A stretch of 64,000 nucleotides of DNA from Desulfuromusa sp. (GTDB lineage: Bacteria; Desulfobacterota; Desulfuromonadia; Desulfuromonadales; Geopsychrobacteraceae). Each line of letters starts with the position of its first letter. The first letter of the stretch is position 1. The notes below the pieces were generated by a model. The model was not told where the DNA came from and made no database searches. It saw only the letters and a list, made by a program, of their open reading frames with translations. The stretch spans positions 1 through 64,000 of the forward strand of contig JADGDX010000014.1 of assembly GCA_016744675.1 (NCBI GenBank), given 5' to 3'. The position numbers were made by a program, and so were the translations under genes. Below, one piece after another: positions 36,218 through 44,005 of the stretch.

Positions 36218-36898
36218 ATGAGTGACGCGATGAAAATGAAGTACGAGTTATTTCCGATTCTTTTGTTTAAAAGATATCATATTGCTGGCCTGTTAATTAT
36301 TTCTATTTTCTTTTTAAATAGCTGTGCTCTGAATCCTGACTTAGATCAAGGCTACTTTGAACAAAAGGATAGACAGGATAGCTTTGAGGCTGAAAAAAAG
36401 ATTGAAGATCAATCACTGCAACAGTTAAAAAATACATACCCAGATGCGTTCAACATTTATCAGCAGGCTGTGTCTGCTGAATCACTGGGTCAACTGGATG
36501 CCGCAATTGAACTTTATCATAAGGCGATGCAGCAGGCTCCTGAAGACGGACTACTTTTAACCCGTTTAGGCCTAGCTTACCTGCGTAAAGAAGATGTGGT
36601 GCCGGCTCGTCGTTATTTATTAAAAGCTGTGAGTTTTGACCCCGATTATTACAAACCTAGGTTGGGTCTGGGGTATATCTATTTGCAAAACAGGCAACCT
36701 CAGAAAGCAGTGAGTCAACTAGAAAAATCCCTTGAGTTACTGACAACCATTGAAGGGACGTTTCTCTTAGGCGAAGCTTTCGAAACACTGGGTGAACTCT
36801 CAAAAGCACGTGAACTTTATCAGAGAGTTGTGCGTTTTGATAACAAACATAAATTAGGAAAAGAAGCTGTGATACGTTTGAGGAGCATGGAGAAATGA
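36218..36898 (+). CDS. TPR lipoprotein
   Basis: A 226-residue protein with a lipoprotein-like N-terminus (long hydrophobic helix, then FFLNSCALN) and three TPR units (about 85-190), e.g. AIELYHKAMQQAPEDGLLL. It is probably anchored in an envelope membrane and binds partners there. The start is uncertain: ATGs at 36218, 36230 and 36236 are in frame and none has a strong ribosome site. The space to the divergent gene is tiny, so promoters must lie inside coding DNA. Its stop overlaps the next start by four bases (ATGA). Confidence 0.8.
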   Translation: MSDAMKMKYELFPILLFKRYHIAGLLIISIFFLNSCALNPDLDQGYFEQKDRQDSFEAEKKIEDQSLQQLKNTYPDAFNIYQQAVSAESLGQLDAAIELYHKAMQQAPEDGLLLTRLGLAYLRKEDVVPARRYLLKAVSFDPDYYKPRLGLGYIYLQNRQPQKAVSQLEKSLELLTTIEGTFLLGEAFETLGELSKARELYQRVVRFDNKHKLGKEAVIRLRSMEK

Positions 36899-37422
36899 GT
36901 CATAAAGATTTTCAATGGCCATTGGAAGATGATGAAAGCATTGTCTGGCAAGGTCGACCCGCACCCCGTTGCTATACGTTTCGCCATTGGTTGCAGGCAA
37001 CAATAGGAACGATTCTATTTCTTGCATGCAGTTTTTGGCTCATGGTTGGAGTCCAGCTGGTTAGATCAGAAGGTCATTCGCAATGGCTGATCCTTGCACC
37101 TTCGTTGCTGGTTATTGGCGCTTTTATTGTTGGCCCTGGGCAGTTAATCGTTTCGCGCTGGCGCTGGGGGAAAATTTTTTATCTTTTGACCGATCAACGC
37201 CTACTGGTTAAGAATAAACTCTTTGGGATCAAGGTGTTATCTTTTAAACGAAATGATTTTAAGCAGTTTAAAAGGAAGGAATATGGCCGCAACCTATTAA
37301 GTCTGCGTTTGTCATTTAAGGGAAGTTCTCCAGTTGTTCTTGAGTGTCTTGAACATGCTGATAACTTTATTCATCTTCTTGTTGATCAGGATGAAGAAAA
37401 TCAACCAGAAGAATCTATTTAA
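36895..37422 (+). CDS. PH-like domain membrane protein
   Basis: A 175-residue protein with two membrane helices (about 34-57 and 65-85) followed by a bacterial PH-like (DUF304/bPH2-type) domain with YLLTDQRLLVKNKLF, typical of this family. WxGRPAP at the N-terminus resembles the start of YdbS/YdbT-like proteins. The function is unknown. It is translationally coupled with the TPR lipoprotein, so both probably act at the envelope. GGAG precedes the start. Confidence 0.75.
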   Translation: MSHKDFQWPLEDDESIVWQGRPAPRCYTFRHWLQATIGTILFLACSFWLMVGVQLVRSEGHSQWLILAPSLLVIGAFIVGPGQLIVSRWRWGKIFYLLTDQRLLVKNKLFGIKVLSFKRNDFKQFKRKEYGRNLLSLRLSFKGSSPVVLECLEHADNFIHLLVDQDEENQPEESI

Positions 37423-37492
37423 CTTAGCAATATACAAGTTATTTTGATGCGCATCTTTTCGGAAAACATTCATAAATGAGTATGGTGAAAAA

Positions 37493-38812
37493 TTGAACAA
37501 AGCTTTTTATTTAGAAACTTTTGGTTGTCAAATGAATATCGTCGATTCAGAGCAGATTGTTGTTTTGCTTTCGGGTCTTGGTTACTCCCAAGTTGACTCT
37601 GCTGAACAGGCTGATCTCGTTTTGTTAAATACATGTTCTGTACGTGATAGAGCAGAACGCAAAGTGTATGGCCACTTGGGGCGATTCAAACCAATTAAGG
37701 ATAAACGTCCTGAGCTGATCATCGGAGTTGGGGGCTGTGTCGCTCAGCAAGAAGGTGAAAAGATGCTGGAAAAGGTTCCTTACCTCAATCTGGTTTTTGG
37801 AACACACAACATTAATTCCCTTCCCGATTTGGTTCAGCAAGCAGAACAGCAACATTTGCGAGGTTGTGAGACCGATTTTCTCGACCGTGAAACGCGACTC
37901 AATTTGTTTCCCGAGCGATCATTTCAAGAAACGGTTAGTCGTTTTGTTACTGTCATGCAGGGGTGTGATAATTTTTGTTCATATTGTATCGTTCCGCATG
38001 TACGTGGTCGTGAAATAAGTCGTCCCAGTCTTGAGGTTGTTGCTGAAGTTCAAAAACTTGTTAGTGAGGGAACAAAGGAGATCACTCTCCTTGGGCAGAA
38101 TGTCAATTCTTACAGCTTAAAAGATAAGGGAGAAGCCTCTTTTCCTCAATTATTGCATCAAGTCAATAAGATTGAAGGGTTGCATAGACTACGGTTTGCT
38201 ACTTCGCACCCTAAGGATATGACAGATGAGTTAATTGAATGTTTTGGATCTTTGGATGCCTTGTGTCACCATATCCATCTGCCATTTCAAAGTGGTTCAG
38301 ATCGTATCCTCAAATTGATGAATCGCGGTTATACGCGAGATGACTACTTGTCGAAGGTTGAAAAGTTAAGAAAATCTTGCCCTCAAATCCGTCTCACGAC
38401 AGATATTATTGTTGGATTTCCCGGTGAAAAAGAAGAAGATTTTCAGGCAACCCTCGATCTTATGAAAGAGGTCGGTTTTGCAGATGCGTTTACTTTCCTC
38501 TACTCCCCGCGCGTTGAAACTGCTGCAGCTAAAATGGCTGATAAGGACTCTGCTTTAGTGAAGCAAGACCGCTTTGATCGTTTACTTGAATTGCAACATC
38601 AAACTAGTTCTGTGATCTGGAACAGTGATCTAGGCGATATTCAATCCGTCTTAGTCGAAGGTAAGAGTAAACGGGGCGAAGGTGATGTTTTTGGTCGCAC
38701 AACATGGAATAGGATTGTAAATTTCAGTGGCTCAATACAGTTGGTAGGAAAAGTTGTTCCGGTTAAAATCACAGATGTTTTTAGAAACGCACACCTAGGT
38801 GAACTTGTTTAG
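37493..38812 (+). CDS. miaB: tRNA-2-methylthio-N6-dimethylallyladenosine synthase
   Basis: MiaB is a radical-SAM methylthiotransferase acting on i6A37 of tRNA. The 439-residue protein has the N-terminal UPF0004 Cys residues (FGCQMN, LLNTCSVRD, GGCVAQQ), the radical-SAM motif CxxxCxxC in GCDNFCSYCIVP (about residue 160) and a C-terminal TRAM domain (about 375-435). The start is TTG; the ATG just upstream meets a stop at once. It is followed by a PHP-domain and an M42 peptidase gene in the same direction (27 and 0 bases apart). A second methylthiotransferase gene is at 52.6 kb. Confidence 0.95.
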   Translation: MNKAFYLETFGCQMNIVDSEQIVVLLSGLGYSQVDSAEQADLVLLNTCSVRDRAERKVYGHLGRFKPIKDKRPELIIGVGGCVAQQEGEKMLEKVPYLNLVFGTHNINSLPDLVQQAEQQHLRGCETDFLDRETRLNLFPERSFQETVSRFVTVMQGCDNFCSYCIVPHVRGREISRPSLEVVAEVQKLVSEGTKEITLLGQNVNSYSLKDKGEASFPQLLHQVNKIEGLHRLRFATSHPKDMTDELIECFGSLDALCHHIHLPFQSGSDRILKLMNRGYTRDDYLSKVEKLRKSCPQIRLTTDIIVGFPGEKEEDFQATLDLMKEVGFADAFTFLYSPRVETAAAKMADKDSALVKQDRFDRLLELQHQTSSVIWNSDLGDIQSVLVEGKSKRGEGDVFGRTTWNRIVNFSGSIQLVGKVVPVKITDVFRNAHLGELV

Positions 38813-38839
38813 GTTGCTAAATATAGCAGGAGAAGAACA

Positions 38840-39493
38840 ATGATAGATTTGCATATGCATACATTTTTTAGTGATGGCGAATTGGTTCCGACAGAACTCA
38901 TTCGTCGCTCTTCAGTTGCTGGCTACAAAGCGATCGCAATTACTGATCATGCTGATAAAAGTAATATAAAATGGTTACTTGAGAACATTGCCGGAATTGT
39001 TGATGAAGTTGGAGCAGCAAACAATATTCAGGTTCTTGCTGGTGTCGAACTGACCCATGTCCCACCTCAATCAATCGCCGATGCGGCACAGTTGGCTAAA
39101 GATCATGGCGCTGAGTTGATTGTTGTTCATGGTGAGTCGATTGTTGATCTGGTGATGCCGGGAACAAATTTGGCTGCGATCAAGGCGCAAGTCGATATTC
39201 TGGCACACCCAGGGTTAATAACTGTCGAAGAGGTTAAGCTCGCAGCTGAGTTAGGTGTTTATCTTGAGATAACAACTCGCAAAGGAAACTCTCTAACCAA
39301 TGGGCATATTGTGAAGATGGCTCAAGAGTACGGAGCTAAACTGGTGATTAATAACGATGCTCATGCTCCAAGTGATATTCTGTCCCCTGAGCTGGTTCAT
39401 AAAATAGCTTTGGGCGCTGGTATGTCAGATGAACAATTTCAACAAGCGCAAAACAATGCAGCTCAATTAGTTGCTAAAGCCAAAGGTCATTAG
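38840..39493 (+). CDS. PHP-domain phosphatase-like protein
   Basis: A 217-residue PHP-domain protein with the metal motifs DLHMHTFFSDGE, ITDHAD, GVELTH, LAHPG and NNDAHAP. The family name in many databases is 'histidinol phosphate phosphatase domain-containing'. It probably hydrolyses a phosphoester with a trinuclear metal centre; the substrate is unknown. Its stop is followed immediately by the M42 peptidase start, so the two are coupled. AGGAGAAG precedes the ATG. Confidence 0.85.
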   Translation: MIDLHMHTFFSDGELVPTELIRRSSVAGYKAIAITDHADKSNIKWLLENIAGIVDEVGAANNIQVLAGVELTHVPPQSIADAAQLAKDHGAELIVVHGESIVDLVMPGTNLAAIKAQVDILAHPGLITVEEVKLAAELGVYLEITTRKGNSLTNGHIVKMAQEYGAKLVINNDAHAPSDILSPELVHKIALGAGMSDEQFQQAQNNAAQLVAKAKGH

Positions 39494-40558
39494 ATGAATG
39501 AAAATGATTTCGATTTTTTAAAAGAACTGGTTGAAACCCCAAGCCCATCAGGCTATGAGCAACCGGCACAGAGGGTTATTAAAAAGCAATTAGATGGTAT
39601 TGCCGATGATCTTCAGACTGATGTGATGGGTAACCTCATCGCTCATCTTGATGGAAGGGGCGGGCCACGGGTCATGCTTGCCGGACATTGTGATGAAATT
39701 GGTTTTATGGTTCAATTTATCGACGATCGAGGCTTTATTTATTTTGGTGCAATCGGTGGTGTTGATCCACATCTTTCTCCAGGACAGAGAATTATCATTC
39801 ATACTGAGCAAGGAGATGTCCCCGGTGTCATTGGTAAAAAAGCGATTCACCTGATTGAACCGAAGGATCGTGAGAAAGTCATTAACCTTAAAAAGCAATT
39901 TATTGATATCGGTTGTTCCAGCCGTGAAGAAGTTGAAGATTTGATTCAAATCGGTGACCCTGTGACCTTTGCTGTTGGAGTTCAGACGTTGCAGAATGAC
40001 CGTGCAACATCACGTGCCTTTGATGACAAGATGGGTTCTTTTATCGTCACTGAGGTGATGAAACGGATTAAGGGGCAGGGGAGTATTTCTGCTGAACTTT
40101 TTGCTGTTTCAACCGTTCAAGAAGAGATTGGTTTGCGTGGTGCGGCGACCAGTAGTTATGGGGTTAAGCCAGATATTGGGATCGTTGTTGAGGTCACTCA
40201 TGCCACCGATTACCCTGATGTGGAGCAATCGTCAATTGGTCGGGTTGAACTTGGTCAGGGGCCCGTCATAGTGCGCGGCGCAAATATCAATCCTATTTTA
40301 TTTAAATTGCTGGTTGAAACGGCTGCTGAAGAAGAGATTCCCATTCAGATTGTCGGTGTGCCACGTGCGACAGGGACCGATGCCAATGTCATGCAATTGT
40401 CTCGTGGTGGGGTCGCAACGGCTTTGCTGGGGATCCCTCTACGCTACATGCATACCCCGGTTGAAACGTTATCTTTGTCCGATTTGGAAAAGGCGATTGA
40501 TTTGTTGGTTGCTGTTGTAAAGCGGATTGACGGAAGCTTCTCTTTTGTTCCTCAATAA
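39494..40558 (+). CDS. M42 family aminopeptidase
   Basis: A 354-residue M42 (glutamyl aminopeptidase/endoglucanase M-type) zinc peptidase. Metal ligands and catalytic residues appear in AGHCDEIGF, SRAFDDKMGSF, VQEEIGLRGA, EVTHATDYPD and the final MHTPVETLSLSD. It forms tetrahedral dodecamers in the cytoplasm and trims peptides. The start follows the preceding stop with no gap. It is convergent with the hexomutase gene at 40.6 kb, with 15 bases between the ends. Confidence 0.94.
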   Translation: MNENDFDFLKELVETPSPSGYEQPAQRVIKKQLDGIADDLQTDVMGNLIAHLDGRGGPRVMLAGHCDEIGFMVQFIDDRGFIYFGAIGGVDPHLSPGQRIIIHTEQGDVPGVIGKKAIHLIEPKDREKVINLKKQFIDIGCSSREEVEDLIQIGDPVTFAVGVQTLQNDRATSRAFDDKMGSFIVTEVMKRIKGQGSISAELFAVSTVQEEIGLRGAATSSYGVKPDIGIVVEVTHATDYPDVEQSSIGRVELGQGPVIVRGANINPILFKLLVETAAEEEIPIQIVGVPRATGTDANVMQLSRGGVATALLGIPLRYMHTPVETLSLSDLEKAIDLLVAVVKRIDGSFSFVPQ

Positions 40559-40573
40559 TCTTTGATTTTCTGC

Positions 40574-42085
40574 TTACATTTCGGGGCAATCAAGCCCTTC
40601 GAAATTCACAAGAAAATCATTGATTGTTGAAGCGATCTGCTTAACCCCACCCCGTTCTTCACTTTCAATGTTAAGGGGTAATTGCGGATCATGAAGTGAT
40701 TTCCTGAGCAGGGCCCAGCCGTTTCCATGTGATGAATCACATGTCACATGGACCCCTTCATGATTATCGGGAGTTAGACTCCAACCTTCAGTCGCCTCAA
40801 CAAATGTTTTAAATTCTTTGAGGACGATATCCCCATAAACACTAAAGTTAGTTTCTATTATTTTAAGCCGGAATTCGGATGCTTCCTGCGGCTCAGGTAG
40901 TTCGGCAATCAATTCATCAATAGTGATGGTGTTGGTTCGTTTTAGTTGAGAAATTTTGATCAAAACCTTTGCTATCTGATACGCTCCGTCATCAAGGAAA
41001 TAATTTTCTTTAAACGCACCATGCCCAGAAGTTTCAAGAGCTAATTGTGAATCTTTGCCTGCTTCATTAAGCCGTATAGACTCATTGATGACATTCTTAT
41101 AACCCCGTTGAAAGCGATGATGGACCCCACCAAGTTTGTTCTCTATCCACCACTTAAGACCTGCAGAGGTCACTGAATCGGTGACGATTGTTGATCCTGG
41201 ATGTTCTTCAAGGACAATTGCTGCCATCAATGCGATAAAGCGATTCCGATTTATTGGGGTTCCATTTTTGTCAACAGCACCAGCGCGATCAACGTCAGTA
41301 TCAAAGATGATGCCGAAATCAGCATTATTTTTGATAACAGCAGCCGTTATTGCGGTTATGGCGTCGGGATCTTCGGGGTTAGGGATATGATTTGGGAACA
41401 TTCCATCTGGCTTGAGAAATTGACTTCCTCTGGTGTCAGCACCAAGAGGTTGTAAGACTTTATTGACAAAAAAACCACCTGCACCGTTTCCTGCATCAAC
41501 AACAATTTTTAAACCAGTCAGGGGGGTGGACAATCCCGTTCCATTGCGGATGATTGTCACCAGATGCGACGAATACTCATCCATTAAAGGTGTCGAGATA
41601 GGATTAATGGCGGGAGTTTCGCTCAATTCACCTGTTGTTGCAGCAAGGGTCAAAATCTCTGTGATTTCATTTTTATTCAGACCACCTTTGCGGGTGAAAA
41701 ATTTGATTCCATTGCGATTAAACGGCAGATGGCTGGCTGTGAGCATCATGGCTCCATCAAAACCGTGGTTTTCAAATACCGTTGACATGAACATTGCTGG
41801 AGTTGATGCAAGACCGCAATCATACACAGTTGTTTGTGCTGAGACGAGGCCATGGAAAATGCAGGTTTTGATCGTTTCAGAAGAGATACGAGAGTCGTGA
41901 CCGACAGAAACTTTGAGCTGTTGGGTGGGCTTATCTAATCGCTTTGAAAGCCACTTGGAAAAAGCAAAGCCAATTGAGCGGACTACTGGATCGTGGAGAG
42001 TGACGGGTTGCCCTTCAACTCCCTCAACAGCAACCCCACGGACATCACTTCCATTTTGTAACGTCAGCCATCTCTCCACAGTCAT
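40574..42085 (-). CDS. Phosphomannomutase/phosphoglucomutase family protein, second copy
   Basis: A 503-residue hexomutase unlike the one at 14.2 kb. The phosphoserine loop is TASHLPFNRNG (Leu in place of the usual Asn), the metal loop FDTDVDRAG, the sugar loop LETSGHGAFKEN, and the C-terminus has no clear RxSGTEPxxR phosphate loop, ending instead in an EERGGVKQ segment. It resembles the plant/algal and delta-proteobacterial long form that acts on mannose or glucose phosphates. Loss of the canonical C-terminal loop may alter the substrate. Start ATG 42085 follows AAGGAC closely. Confidence 0.83.
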   Translation of the reverse strand: MTVERWLTLQNGSDVRGVAVEGVEGQPVTLHDPVVRSIGFAFSKWLSKRLDKPTQQLKVSVGHDSRISSETIKTCIFHGLVSAQTTVYDCGLASTPAMFMSTVFENHGFDGAMMLTASHLPFNRNGIKFFTRKGGLNKNEITEILTLAATTGELSETPAINPISTPLMDEYSSHLVTIIRNGTGLSTPLTGLKIVVDAGNGAGGFFVNKVLQPLGADTRGSQFLKPDGMFPNHIPNPEDPDAITAITAAVIKNNADFGIIFDTDVDRAGAVDKNGTPINRNRFIALMAAIVLEEHPGSTIVTDSVTSAGLKWWIENKLGGVHHRFQRGYKNVINESIRLNEAGKDSQLALETSGHGAFKENYFLDDGAYQIAKVLIKISQLKRTNTITIDELIAELPEPQEASEFRLKIIETNFSVYGDIVLKEFKTFVEATEGWSLTPDNHEGVHVTCDSSHGNGWALLRKSLHDPQLPLNIESEERGGVKQIASTINDFLVNFEGLDCPEM

Positions 42086-42147
42086 GTCCTTACCATGTTT
42101 TGATTAACGAAGAACCCCTCTCATTGTTTGAATAAGTAGGAATATAG

Positions 42148-43914
42148 TTAAATCTTCTTATCTCTTTTGCGCCGAGGAGCTGTCGTTTTTTGTGCACGCG
42201 ATCCATATTTTTTGATTCCAGATCCTGATTTTCCAAATTTCTTTCGTTTAGAAGAAAAATCTTGAGTCGCAGATTTATAGGATCCTGAATCAGCACTGAT
42301 TTGTAATTGTTCATCACAAACCCAGACACCTTTTAATTTATGTAAGGTATCAGCAGAGAGGGTTTTGGGAAGATCAACGAGGCTGAACTGATCAAAAAGA
42401 CGAATTCTGCCGATATCCTTGCTGTTGAGCTTTCCTTCGTTGCTGATGGCTCCGACGATATTCCCCGGTTCAACCCCATGCTTACGGCCAACCTCGATGC
42501 GGAACGTTTGCATTTGATCATCGTTGGTTTTTCTTTCGCGTCTAGGAGACGATGTTCTTTCCGGACGCTCTACCCGAACTTCTTCGACAAAGGCTTCATC
42601 TGGATTTAGCGGACGCTCTTTTTGGAGCAAGTAAGCTAGGGTAGCTGCAATTCTGCGGTGGCCAACATCATATTCGCTCTGGTATTGATCGATCAACTCT
42701 TCAAAAAATTCCATATCTTCAGATTCCATGGAAGTTGAAATCTGTTCTTTAAATTGGTTGATGCGCCGATTAGTAATATCCTTGCGGCTTGGTAACGCCA
42801 TGGCTTTAATCGGTTGTCTGGTTGCTCGTTCAATTGCCGCTAACATCCGTTTTTCTCGTGGGGCAACAAAGAGAATGGCTTTGCCTTCACGTCCGGCACG
42901 TCCGGTTCGACCAATGCGGTGAATATAGGCCTCGGTGTCGTAGGGAATATCATAGTTGACAACATGGCTGATGCGTTTAACGTCAAGGCCACGCGCAGCA
43001 ACATCTGTGGCAACAACGATATCGAGAGTCCCTTTTTTTAGGTGTTCAACAGTCTTTTCGCGTAACATCTGGGTCATGTCACCATTGAGTGCGGCACTTG
43101 AAAAACCACGTGCTTCAAGTTTCTCAGCAAGTTCAACGGTCGCTACTTTGGTGCGGACAAATATCAGCATCCCATCGATCTCTTCGGCTTCAAGAATTCG
43201 GGTCAATGCATCAAGCTTATGCAGCCCTTTGACTTGCCAAAAATGCTGTGAAATTTTATCTACCGTTGATGTTTTACTTTTGATTCTGATCTCAATCGGA
43301 TTATTGAGATGTTTTCGGGCGACACTTAAGACTTCTTTTGGCATTGTTGCAGAAAAGAGTGCGGTCTGACGTTCTTCAGGTGCATGCCCCAAAATCTGCT
43401 CGACTTCTTCAATGAAGCCCATTTTCAACATTTCATCAGCTTCATCAACAACAACGCAGCTGAGTTTTTCTAGCTTGAGAGTGCCACGACGTAAGTGATC
43501 CTGAATTCGTCCTGGGGTTCCGACAACGGCTTGTACGCCACGCTGTAATTGACGTAGTTGTTGTCCCATGTTTTGACCACCATAAACGGGTAATACTTGA
43601 AATCCCTTCAGGTGACGGGCATATGTTTGCATCGCTTCTGCCACCTGTAAAGCCAACTCACGTGTTGGTGTGAGAACCAAAATTTGCGGGGCTTTGAGTT
43701 TAGGGTTGAGGCGACTTAGCAGCGGAAGAGAAAAGGCTGCCGTTTTTCCGGTTCCAGTTTGTGCTTGCCCAAGCACGTCATGCCCTTCAAGCAAAGGAGG
43801 AATGCTTTGTGATTGAATTGGTGACGGCGTTTCGTAACCGACCTCTTCAACAACTTTTAAAATGGCAGGTGCAAGAGAGAAATCTTTGAAGGCCGGAGTA
43901 TTTTCTTCTGACAT
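42148..43914 (-). CDS. deaD: DEAD-box RNA helicase (DeaD/CsdA type)
   Basis: A 588-residue RNA helicase. The Q motif (YETPSPIQSQSIP), Walker A (AQTGTGKT), PTRELALQ, VVDEADEML, SATMPKE, the TDVAARGLD segment and HRIGRTGRAGR are all present. An extension holds a DbpA-type RNA-binding domain (about 470-540: RIEVGRKHGVEPGNIVGAI) and a basic Lys/Arg/Ser tail. It unwinds structured RNA during ribosome assembly and cold adaptation. ATG 43914 (MSEEN) after GGAAAA is preferred to 43959. Divergent frames over the gene are shadows. Confidence 0.94.
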   Translation of the reverse strand: MSEENTPAFKDFSLAPAILKVVEEVGYETPSPIQSQSIPPLLEGHDVLGQAQTGTGKTAAFSLPLLSRLNPKLKAPQILVLTPTRELALQVAEAMQTYARHLKGFQVLPVYGGQNMGQQLRQLQRGVQAVVGTPGRIQDHLRRGTLKLEKLSCVVVDEADEMLKMGFIEEVEQILGHAPEERQTALFSATMPKEVLSVARKHLNNPIEIRIKSKTSTVDKISQHFWQVKGLHKLDALTRILEAEEIDGMLIFVRTKVATVELAEKLEARGFSSAALNGDMTQMLREKTVEHLKKGTLDIVVATDVAARGLDVKRISHVVNYDIPYDTEAYIHRIGRTGRAGREGKAILFVAPREKRMLAAIERATRQPIKAMALPSRKDITNRRINQFKEQISTSMESEDMEFFEELIDQYQSEYDVGHRRIAATLAYLLQKERPLNPDEAFVEEVRVERPERTSSPRRERKTNDDQMQTFRIEVGRKHGVEPGNIVGAISNEGKLNSKDIGRIRLFDQFSLVDLPKTLSADTLHKLKGVWVCDEQLQISADSGSYKSATQDFSSKRKKFGKSGSGIKKYGSRAQKTTAPRRKRDKKI

Positions 43915-44005
43915 AATTTTCCTGTGAATATCGGTTAAATTTTGATAAAAGACGCGCACCTTAGCCTATTTAGCCATTCAGTGCTAGTTATTTAATCCTC
44001 ACATT

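Noticed and set aside
41433..41900. 155-codon plus-strand frame antisense to the second hexomutase
   Set aside because: The minus-strand protein has clear hexomutase motifs across the same bases; the frame has no supporting signal.
42090..42329. 79-codon minus-strand frame at the helicase 3' end
   Set aside because: It overlaps the basic tail of the helicase in another frame and has no ribosome site; Lys/Arg-rich repeats create such frames.
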